From Sulfurovum sp. (GTDB taxonomy: Bacteria; Campylobacterota; Campylobacteria; Campylobacterales; Sulfurovaceae): DNA of 51,764 nucleotides. The notes beneath the pieces were generated by a model. That model had not been told where the DNA came from and made no database searches. It saw nothing but the letters and a program-made list of their open reading frames with translations. The translations under genes were made by a program, and so were the position numbers. Below are positions 45,272 to 51,764 of this stretch, one piece after another (position 1 is the stretch's first letter; every line of letters begins with the position of its first letter). The stretch spans positions 1-51,764 of the forward strand of contig JAGXFO010000016.1 of assembly GCA_024637255.1 (NCBI GenBank), in the 5' to 3' direction.

Positions 45272-46273
45272 TTAGAGTACTTTTTCTTTCCAATACAAAC
45301 CTATCTCTTTTAAAGTCTCTTTAGGCAACATAGCAAAGCCATGTTTATTTGCTATAGCTTCTCCATTTAAAAATGCCCAATCAAAAAATTCTGTAATCTT
45401 TTTATTTTTATTTTCATTTTCATACGGAAGTAAAACAAATGAAGTAGCAATTATCGGATAAGATGTTTTCCCTTTTGGATAAGCTATGATGCCGTAAAAA
45501 TCATTTTTTTTACTCAAATTTGCATATTTTGCACCATTGGTAGATGTTTTAAGTGATGGACTAACCCACTTTCCTACTCTATTTTTTAGGGTAGCAACGC
45601 TCAAGTCATATTTTTGTTTATAGGAGAAATCTGTATATCCTATACTATATTCTGTGGATTTTATCTGTTGAGACATACCACTACTTCCTTCTGCCTCAAT
45701 CGTATCTGCTTTCCAATCAAAGTCTTTTTCCGCTTTTTTGAAATGAGCATAGTCAATCTTACGTAAATAGTAGGTAAAGTTATAGGTTGTACCGGAACCA
45801 TCCGATCTTACGACTACTTTAATAGGCTCATGCGGTAACTCTAAGTGCATGTTTTCTTTTACTATTCTTGGGTCATCCCAAAATTTTGCTCCCCCTGAAA
45901 AAATAGCACTGATGGCTTCCTCATCAAGTTTAAGATCATTATCTGCCACTCCTGGTATATTATAAGCCAGTACAATGCTTCCTACTATCGCTGGAAACAT
46001 CGTAAGTTTATATCGTTCTAATCTCCATGGTCTTAACGGCTTATCTGTACCTGAAAAGTCTGATTTACGTTTTACAGCAGAGATAATACCATCTCCTGAA
46101 CCCGTAGGAGTATAATTTATTTTTATGCCTGTTGCTTCTTCATAAGCTTCCATCCAATCTGTATAAACAGCCTTAGGAAAAGATGCACCCCTCGCTTCTA
46201 TATCAGATGCATGGACTGTACCAAAAAGTGTACATAAATAAAGCATTCCTACTATTGTTGTTTTTAATTTCAT
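45272..46273 (-). CDS. pstS: phosphate-binding protein PstS
   Basis: Periplasmic phosphate-binding component. Signal peptide about residues 1-22 (TTIVGMLYLCTLFGTVHA), then IEARGASFPKAVYTDWMEAY, TPTGSGDGIISAVKRKSDFSG and the phosphate-contact loop RSDGSGTTYNF. 333 residues, normal. No pstC, pstA or pstB is adjacent, so it is either an orphan extra copy or depends on a transporter elsewhere. I see no clear Pho box. Confidence 0.92.
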   Translation of the reverse strand: MKLKTTIVGMLYLCTLFGTVHASDIEARGASFPKAVYTDWMEAYEEATGIKINYTPTGSGDGIISAVKRKSDFSGTDKPLRPWRLERYKLTMFPAIVGSIVLAYNIPGVADNDLKLDEEAISAIFSGGAKFWDDPRIVKENMHLELPHEPIKVVVRSDGSGTTYNFTYYLRKIDYAHFKKAEKDFDWKADTIEAEGSSGMSQQIKSTEYSIGYTDFSYKQKYDLSVATLKNRVGKWVSPSLKTSTNGAKYANLSKKNDFYGIIAYPKGKTSYPIIATSFVLLPYENENKNKKITEFFDWAFLNGEAIANKHGFAMLPKETLKEIGLYWKEKVL

Positions 46274-46512
46274 TCTTAATTATCACCCTAATTATTTTTT
46301 GGAGATAATATATGATTAATATAACAACTTGATAACATAGAATATTCGTTATTTTAAGTATGTGATGTATCGTTATTTAAATACGTTTATACAAGTTAAT
46401 CAGGTACGTCACCTATGTCATTTAACGGTATCTAATCATAATAAGTACTTGCTACAATAGATACTCATACTAATAATGAGGATAGAGTTGCTAGGTATTT
46501 GAGAATTTTATT
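46274..46512. other. intergenic region upstream of pstS
   Basis: 239 AT-rich bases between the pstS start and the murU stop, both on the minus strand. It should carry the pstS promoter, but no consensus pair, Pho box or terminator stands out. Confidence 0.4.
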
Positions 46513-47181
46513 CTAGTACCTGTTCATTAACTGCGCATTTAAAAGTTCAAGCCGCTCAGGTGTTCCAATGTCCAGCCACTCACCCCTATACAATTCTCCT
46601 GTCACTTTTCCTTCTTTCATAGCAGCTCTAAGTAAAGGAGCTAAGGCACTTTTTTCATAGGCTACACCTTCAAAGAGTTTTGGCGAATAGTAGCCTATGC
46701 CAGAGAAGGTGTATTGTTTGTTATCTACCACACGTTGTCCAACTAAGGCAAAATCTCCCTCAGGGTTGTGTTCTGGGTTAGGTACAAGGATTAAATGTGC
46801 CAAAACACCATCTGCAAGTTTTCTGTGAAATTGAAAATCATAGTCTGTAAATATATCTCCATTAAGCACTAAAAATGTTTCATCTCCTAGCAAAGGTAAA
46901 GCTTTGACTATACCCCCAGCACTCTCAAGAGCCCCTTCTTCTTGTTCATCGGAATAAGTGATGTTTACTCCCCACTCTGAGCCATCACCTAGGGCTTGAG
47001 GTATCTGGTAACCTAGGTGGGCGATGTTGATGACAATATCGGTAAAATCATCATGTGCCAAACGTTCTATATGCCAAAGTATAAGGGAGATGCCTCCTAC
47101 CTTGAGTAATGGCTTTGGGATTTTATCAGTAAGTGGTCTCATTCTTTCACCTAATCCTGCGGCTAAAATCATTGCTTTCAT
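46513..47181 (-). CDS. murU: N-acetylmuramate-1-phosphate uridylyltransferase-like nucleotidyltransferase
   Basis: MurU makes UDP-MurNAc from MurNAc-alpha-1-phosphate in cell-wall recycling, bypassing de novo synthesis. It has the typical MILAAGLGERMRPLTDKIPKPL start, VLNGDIFTDYDF and the C-terminal GEWLDIGTPERL, in 222 residues, the short length characteristic of MurU. It is 39 bases downstream of anmK on the same strand, which favours MurU over other sugar nucleotidyltransferases. No amgK (MurNAc kinase) is visible here. Confidence 0.8.
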   Translation of the reverse strand: MKAMILAAGLGERMRPLTDKIPKPLLKVGGISLILWHIERLAHDDFTDIVINIAHLGYQIPQALGDGSEWGVNITYSDEQEEGALESAGGIVKALPLLGDETFLVLNGDIFTDYDFQFHRKLADGVLAHLILVPNPEHNPEGDFALVGQRVVDNKQYTFSGIGYYSPKLFEGVAYEKSALAPLLRAAMKEGKVTGELYRGEWLDIGTPERLELLNAQLMNRY

Positions 47182-47220
47182 ACTTTTTTCCTTTTATGGT
47201 GTAATAAAAATAAAAAATGA

Positions 47221-48306
47221 TTATTCATATATGCCTCCCAAGATGGCATTCTGGCTTGCACCGGTTACATCTTTAAGGTCGACTGGTTCTCGTTGTATGC
47301 GTTTATATGCCAGCCAGGCAAAAGTCATCGCCTCCATCTGATCGGAATGTTGTGCGATGGTTACTTCTATATTTGGTATAAGCGCTTTTATGCGTTCTAG
47401 CAGAAAAGTATTTTTTGCTCCACCACCACACAGTAACACCATGTCTGTATTGAACCGTAACACTTCATTGCTGATGCTAAGCGCAGTCAACTCAAGCAGT
47501 GTTCTTTGTACATCTTCGGGGGTGTGGGTTTTACCTTTAAGGTATGATTTTAGCCAGTCGTTGTTAAACTTTTCCCTGCCTGTGCTCTTTGGGTAAGGTA
47601 AGTCAAAATACGCATCTCTCATCATAGCATCCAGCAGCTCATAGTCTACCGTCCCAGATCTTGCCCACCCTCCATCTTTATCGTAAGGTACGCCCTGATG
47701 CTCTACTATCCACGTGTCTAAAAGTACATTTCCACAGCCTGTATCGTAGCCTATAATTTTTTCATTACCGGCATGTTTTAAAACAGTGATATTTGCCATA
47801 CCGCCTATGTTTACAATGGCTATAGCCATATTTATATTTCCAAATATAAATTCGTGGAATGCAGGGGCAAAAGGTGCACCCTGCCCACCCAGTGCAATAT
47901 CTTTACGTCTAAAGTCAGTTACTACGGGTATACCTGTTTTGGCTGTCAGTATATTTGGGTCGCCCAACTGCATAGAAAAAGGATATTTTCCGTCTGGCTC
48001 ATGCCAAAGTGTTTGCCCGTGTGAACCTATGGCTACTATGGTTGATGCATCTATATTTTCACGTATAAGCAAAGTCTCAACAGCCTGAGTGAACAGCATG
48101 CCTAAACGATAGTCTATCTGACCAACGTGCTCTAGGGTAGTTTTACCTTCTATCATCATGAGTATATCTGACTTTAACTCCAAAGGCATAGGGTATTCCA
48201 GTGAGCCAAGAAGCTGACATGACGCTGCATCTATCTCACAGAGTACCGCATCTACACCATCCAAAGATGTGCCTGACATGATGCCTATGTATCGTTTTTT
48301 ATGCAT
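47221..48306 (-). CDS. anmK: anhydro-N-acetylmuramic acid kinase
   Basis: Opens the 1,6-anhydro ring of anhydro-MurNAc and phosphorylates it to MurNAc-6-phosphate, using ATP. Family motifs: GIMSGTSLDGVDAVL at the start, IGSHGQTLWHEP, NIGGMANITVL, the catalytic DTGCGNVLLD and CGGGAKNTFL. 361 residues is the usual length. Adjacent to murU, it suggests recycling of cell-wall turnover products. Confidence 0.94.
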   Translation of the reverse strand: MHKKRYIGIMSGTSLDGVDAVLCEIDAASCQLLGSLEYPMPLELKSDILMMIEGKTTLEHVGQIDYRLGMLFTQAVETLLIRENIDASTIVAIGSHGQTLWHEPDGKYPFSMQLGDPNILTAKTGIPVVTDFRRKDIALGGQGAPFAPAFHEFIFGNINMAIAIVNIGGMANITVLKHAGNEKIIGYDTGCGNVLLDTWIVEHQGVPYDKDGGWARSGTVDYELLDAMMRDAYFDLPYPKSTGREKFNNDWLKSYLKGKTHTPEDVQRTLLELTALSISNEVLRFNTDMVLLCGGGAKNTFLLERIKALIPNIEVTIAQHSDQMEAMTFAWLAYKRIQREPVDLKDVTGASQNAILGGIYE

Positions 48307-48448
48307 ATATCTTCCACCGTCTACTTTTGATACAAGTTTACCCTCATATATCTCAAAGAGTGATGAATGCAGGCAAGCTTAAATAAATGATGGTATTCTA
48401 AGAAAAATCAAGTACACAGCGTACGCAATCACGACACAAGGAACAAGC

Positions 48449-48865
48449 ATGACATACTCAGACTGGTTTTATACACACGGTAAAAAACACAAAGCTATTA
48501 TGGAAAAACTATCTCATCTGAGCATGGAAGAAGTTATCGCCTACTTTCGATTTGACAATATGGTAGAAAAAGAGCCGGACTTTTGTCCTCTATACAAAGA
48601 AAATAAAAAATGTCATGACATTACAGGACTGAACTGCTACTTATGTGCATGCCCCAACTTTAGGTTTAAGGACAAAGGTTTTCATGCCAGAGAAGGCAAA
48701 ACACTCTACTCTGCCTGCAGTATCAATTCAAAAGAGGGAGGGCAGTTCATTACTGAAGATGCCATCCATCAAGACTGCTCAAAATGTTCCGTACCACACT
48801 ATGAGTCTTATATCACAAGAGTATTTGATAGAGACTGGTTCGAAATGATGGAGAATGTCTGCTAG
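48449..48865 (+). CDS. cysteine-rich small zinc-finger-like protein (COG2158 type)
   Basis: A 138-residue protein with eight or more cysteines in pairs: FCPLY, KKCHDI, NCYLCACPNF, SACSI and DCSKCSVPH, ending ENVC. This fits the cysteine-rich small domain family, of unknown function, which often goes with metal or cobalamin genes. It likely binds zinc. AAGGAAC precedes the ATG. It is divergent from anmK. Confidence 0.8.
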   Translation: MTYSDWFYTHGKKHKAIMEKLSHLSMEEVIAYFRFDNMVEKEPDFCPLYKENKKCHDITGLNCYLCACPNFRFKDKGFHAREGKTLYSACSINSKEGGQFITEDAIHQDCSKCSVPHYESYITRVFDRDWFEMMENVC

Positions 48866-48919
48866 GTGCTTCTAACAATTTTTTCATATTCATTTAATAG
48901 AACTTTAAAGAAATAACAG

Positions 48920-49246
48920 GTGATTGATTATTGGCGTATGAACACATTTGATATCCTTAAAGGAGCAGGAAGCGGGTTTCTATGGGATAAAGTGGGAAAG
49001 ATGGTGTCGTCGTCATCGCTGTTCTTCCAAACACATCTGCAGCAAAAAAATAAACTAAGAGCAACTTCTGAAGACCAAAAAGGTTTTATCACCTTTGGAG
49101 ATGTTATCGTCTCTCTGGATTCTAAAAAAGTTGAGAGCACTGAAGACTTCTACCGTTTACTTGACAAATACAAAAGTGGCGATACTGTAACACTTGAGAT
49201 ACGAAGAGGAGAGAAAAGTGAGAAGGTAGATATAGAATTGAAGTGA
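48920..49246 (+). pseudogene. remnant of an HtrA/Deg-type serine protease: head fragment joined to PDZ tail
   Basis: Starts with the opening of the trypsin-like domain (NTFDILKGAGSGFLWDKVG). The rest of the protease, with the His-Asp-Ser triad, is missing. The second half is a PDZ domain tail (FITFGDVIVSLDSKKVES, then YKSGDTVTLEIRRGEK). Between them the sequence is out of frame: another frame reads DGVVVIAVLPNTSAAK, the natural lead-in to the PDZ domain, and a run of seven A bases returns it to the main frame. So it has both an internal deletion and frameshifts. Start GTG at 48920 or ATG at 48938. No protease activity is possible. Confidence 0.75.
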
Positions 49247-49248
49247 TT

Positions 49249-50769
49249 CTATACTGTGCCTTTTCCCATCATCATTACTCCAAATGAGACAAATGTTCCA
49301 GCTAGTATTTGCCAGGCAAACCCAAAATCAAAGTCCAAAATAGTACCTAGAACATATGGCTGAAGAAGCAGTACGGTTATAAATCCGCCCACAAGAGCAA
49401 GAGGTACGGTTACTACATTGCCACGATTAGTAAAGATAGCTGCACCATAAACACCCAAAAGTCCAGTATAAGCAAAGGCCATCACCCCCAGGGCAAAGTT
49501 AAGCAATGGCAGTTCCGTGTAGCGTTGCCAGTAGTAGGAAACCATCGCCATAATACAAAGTGCAACTGCAAACATCAGTATAGACACCCTGCTGGCTTTG
49601 ACAAAGTGCATTTCATCCGTGTTGCTTCTTTTTTGTTTCCATGGCTTATAGATGTCTTCTATTGCGACTGATGACATAGCACCAAGAACCGAGTTGGAAC
49701 TGGACAGTGCTGCTGCTACAGCGCCTACGGTTACAAGTCCACGCATACCTTCTGGCATTTCATGTAAGATATAGTACATGAAAATGGTGATATTCTCACC
49801 TTCAAATTTTTGCACCACTTCAGTACTTAGGTGTGAAAGTTCAGGATGTTTGTAAAAAATATACAGCAGTAAACCTATAAACAAAAAGAGCATGGCTACA
49901 GGAATAGTCATATAAATGCTCATCATTAGCGATCTTTGGGCTTCTTTGACACTTTTACAGGTTAAAGCCCTTTGTGTCATGTCCTGGTCAAGTCCGTAAG
50001 CTGCGATGTTAAGAAGTAGCCATCCGCCAAGCAATGCCCACACTGAAAACCCGCCGGACATAGAGAAGTCCAAAAGTTTGAGTTTATTGTCCACCTGCAG
50101 TGTACTAAAGACAGTACTGAAATCTGCATCTATAGTCACATAAAGATACACAAGCACTGCTATACCCGCCCCTATATAGGTTGCTGCTTGAATAATATCT
50201 GAAAAGATGACCGATTTTACACCCCCGAAATAAACGTAAGCCAAAGCACCAAGCATCAAAATGGATATAGAGATACCAACATGTAGCGCAGTGATATCTA
50301 AAAATATTATCATAGAGATAGCAAGCCCACCTATATATAGTCTAGCGCCAGAAGCGAAAAGGCGGCCAACGAGAAACATCACGCCAGCCTGCTTTTTGGC
50401 AGACTCTCCGTAACGCTTTTCAAGGAGTTCATACACAGTTATAGCATTGATGGCATAAAAGCGGGGTATGAGCACTTTGGCTACAAAAATGACTGCCAAA
50501 AAAGCAGAGAGATAAAACCCTATAAAGGTAAGATCTTTACCATACGAGTATTCGGGTCCTCCCAGAAAAGTGGCAGCAGACTGTGATGTTGCAAGCACGG
50601 AGACGGCTGCTGCAAACATGGGTACCGTGTTGCCCGCAACAAAGTAGTCTCTTGTAGATTTTATCTTGCCCTGACTCAAGATGACCGAAGTCAAAATAAG
50701 CACTAAGAAATACGCAGCAAAGATTCCCCAATCAAGTGTAGAGAAAGCAGAATTTATCACTGCATCCAT
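49249..50769 (-). CDS. sodium:solute symporter (SSS family)
   Basis: Membrane transporter with about 13 hydrophobic helices (506 residues). Start region IFAAYFLVLILTSVILSQG, then the SSS hallmark DYFVAGNTVPMFAAAVSVLA and SAATFLGGPEYSY. Its ATG overlaps the stop of an upstream lipoprotein amidase as TAATG, so the two are one operon. Substrate unknown. Because the neighbours are an amidase and, nearby on the same strand, anmK and murU, uptake of muropeptide sugars or peptides is a fair guess. SSS transporters near anmK occur in Bacteroidetes, as I recall. Confidence 0.88.
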   Translation of the reverse strand: MDAVINSAFSTLDWGIFAAYFLVLILTSVILSQGKIKSTRDYFVAGNTVPMFAAAVSVLATSQSAATFLGGPEYSYGKDLTFIGFYLSAFLAVIFVAKVLIPRFYAINAITVYELLEKRYGESAKKQAGVMFLVGRLFASGARLYIGGLAISMIIFLDITALHVGISISILMLGALAYVYFGGVKSVIFSDIIQAATYIGAGIAVLVYLYVTIDADFSTVFSTLQVDNKLKLLDFSMSGGFSVWALLGGWLLLNIAAYGLDQDMTQRALTCKSVKEAQRSLMMSIYMTIPVAMLFLFIGLLLYIFYKHPELSHLSTEVVQKFEGENITIFMYYILHEMPEGMRGLVTVGAVAAALSSSNSVLGAMSSVAIEDIYKPWKQKRSNTDEMHFVKASRVSILMFAVALCIMAMVSYYWQRYTELPLLNFALGVMAFAYTGLLGVYGAAIFTNRGNVVTVPLALVGGFITVLLLQPYVLGTILDFDFGFAWQILAGTFVSFGVMMMGKGTV

Positions 50770-51494
50770 TATTGGTTGGCTTTGGGTGGTGTTTTAAGGT
50801 TCAGATTTTTGAGGGCATGACGCATGTCAGACATGAACTTGGCTCCGGGGTCAGATTTAACTGTTCTGTACCCCTTATCTTTCTCCAACCATAGAGATGT
50901 ATGTTCCATCTGAGTATATTCATGATGACCTATCATATATTCAATACTGGGATATTTGGCTTTAAGGTATTTGACCAGTGCAATATTTGACTTGCGCTGT
51001 GCCGGTGTAAGGTCATCTAATTTATTGTCCTTACCTCCTACATTTTCTATGCCGATGCTTGAGTAGTTAAGTCCTATAACATGTCTTGCCATCCAATTCT
51101 CAGGCATCAAACGGTATATGGTTCCATCGCGTGCCACCAAAAACTGGGAAGATACATTGAGTGAGGAGGCTTCTGCAATGTCTTTTCTGTCAGACAGAAG
51201 TTTTTCAGGCTGTAAACGTTTGAATGATTTGTCAAAATCCATCTCGGCAGTCCAGTGAAGCAAAATGATCTTAGGAGTTATCTCAATAGTATCTACACTC
51301 ATTCCATAATGAGCTTTGATGTACTCTTTGGTCATAGCAATACGCTGGGATCCAAAATCTATAGGTTTATCAATGATATTAAGCTCAGAGGGAGACTGTG
51401 TGGATTTTGTCGCATAAGTCAAAGGTTTTGGTTCTTCATTTTCACAGGCCGTAAGTGTAAAAAGTGTAAGGGGTATGAGTAAAATTTGTAACAT
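50769..51494 (-). CDS. N-acetylmuramoyl-L-alanine amidase, lipoprotein (AmiD-like)
   Basis: Cleaves the bond between MurNAc and the peptide in turnover fragments. The N-terminus is a lipoprotein signal (ILLIPLTLFTLTAC, lipobox LTAC with the Cys at residue 17). The Amidase_2 zinc site is visible: His in IILLHWTAEMDFD, His in MIGHHEYTQ, with Asp in KSDPGAKFM. So it sits on a membrane in the periplasm. Its ribosome binding site lies in a hairpin (51495-51528). First gene of the amidase-symporter pair. Confidence 0.87.
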   Translation of the reverse strand: MLQILLIPLTLFTLTACENEEPKPLTYATKSTQSPSELNIIDKPIDFGSQRIAMTKEYIKAHYGMSVDTIEITPKIILLHWTAEMDFDKSFKRLQPEKLLSDRKDIAEASSLNVSSQFLVARDGTIYRLMPENWMARHVIGLNYSSIGIENVGGKDNKLDDLTPAQRKSNIALVKYLKAKYPSIEYMIGHHEYTQMEHTSLWLEKDKGYRTVKSDPGAKFMSDMRHALKNLNLKTPPKANQ

Positions 51495-51528
51495 AAAATA
51501 AGTCCTAAATTGTAGTTAGGCTTATTTT
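51495..51528 (-). promoter_or_regulatory. hairpin that covers the amidase ribosome binding site
   Basis: Between the stop of the small membrane protein and the amidase ATG, a 13-bp stem with a single bulged base forms (AAAATAAG and CCTAA arms pairing with TTAGG and CTTATTTT). On the minus strand the AGGA Shine-Dalgarno lies inside the 3' arm, so the fold would hide it. It could also act as a weak terminator for the upstream gene. Confidence 0.5.
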
Positions 51529-51530
51529 AT

Positions 51531-51764
51531 CTAATCTTGGCTATGGTTTTCTTTTTCTCTTAAGAGTACCCACACAAGAATCACAGAAGGAAGACCCAAA
51601 GATATAATATAACTGGGAATATGCAGTAAACCCTGTCTGTTTAGGTACAAAAACCCTAAGATAAGGATGGCATATGCACCTAATCTATAGATGGAGAGTG
51701 CTGCTTTGGTGTCCTTAATGGTTTGATACACGGTGCGTCTATTTTCTTTAAGCTTTTTTTTCTC
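51531..51764 (-). CDS. small membrane protein, 5' end beyond the window
   Basis: The frame is open to the window edge (EKKKLKENRRTVYQTIKD), so the start is probably outside; a GTG at 51731 is the only start inside. Two hydrophobic helices (YRLGAYAILILGFLYL and SYIISLGLPSVILVWVLL) end in a charged tail. No family recognised. It is 36 bases upstream of the amidase gene and probably in the same operon. Confidence 0.6.
   Translation of the reverse strand, partial: EKKKLKENRRTVYQTIKDTKAALSIYRLGAYAILILGFLYLNRQGLLHIPSYIISLGLPSVILVWVLLREKENHSQD

Noticed and set aside
46380..46445. Stretch upstream of pstS with partly symmetric GGTACGTCACC-like bases
   Set aside because: Does not match a Pho box or form a convincing palindrome.
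1..51764. CRISPR array, rRNA, tRNA and prophage genes
   Set aside because: Looked for on both strands by eye; no repeat-spacer pattern, no tRNA-like cloverleaf ends and no phage structural genes were seen.

Overview
The window looks like a chromosomal segment of a low-GC member of Campylobacterota (the former Epsilonproteobacteria), most likely close to Sulfurovum or Sulfurimonas. The reasons are an F-B-C-D-E-A order of hydrogenase maturation genes, a Tat-exported sulfide:quinone-type flavoprotein, a suf operon with sufT, a di-haem cytochrome c peroxidase, an RGG-tailed DEAD-box helicase, and promoters with a good -10 but often a weak -35. The genus cannot be fixed from sequence reading alone. 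No rRNA, tRNA or CRISPR array was seen.

Layout. Positions 1-210 hold two IS3-family fragments on the minus strand. Positions 205-15735 are one long minus-strand glycogen/alpha-glucan block: a nucleotidyltransferase-phosphomutase fusion, two GH57 enzymes, galT, two tandem glycogen synthases, branching enzyme, a phosphorylase and glucokinase. No glgC is present. Positions 16209-18220 hold an AraC regulator convergent with a YqhD-like aldehyde reductase. Positions 18454-19791 hold a MarR-pirin unit with the same 12-bp palindrome in front of both genes. dinB follows. Positions 21292-28692 are a hydrogenase maturation operon (hupD, hypF, Ni transporter, hypB, C, D, E, A). The structural hydrogenase genes beside it survive only as scraps. 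After a SQR-like gene (28922-30385) the strand switches to plus: thiI, a two-subunit 2-oxoacid oxidoreductase, sufBCDE-sufT, cytochrome c peroxidase, a DEAD-box helicase with a long structured leader, an M90 peptidase and a HAD phosphatase. The right end (45272-51764) is mostly minus strand: pstS, anmK-murU, and an amidase-symporter pair that together suggest peptidoglycan-sugar salvage.

The most unusual theme is a set of genes reduced to their ends. A GAPDH gene keeps about 50 N-terminal and 30 C-terminal codons. A NiFe-hydrogenase large subunit keeps two C-terminal pieces. A hydrogenase cytochrome b keeps its N-terminus and apparently its last codons. A Fe-superoxide dismutase keeps only its N-terminus. 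An HtrA/Deg protease keeps its head and PDZ tail. In three of these (gap, hydC, sodB) the remnant still overlaps the start codon of an intact downstream gene, so it may now act as a leader cistron. Several very short ORFs (54, 39 and 12 codons) also sit in coupling positions. All functional statements are homology reasoning from reading the sequence; no searches were run.
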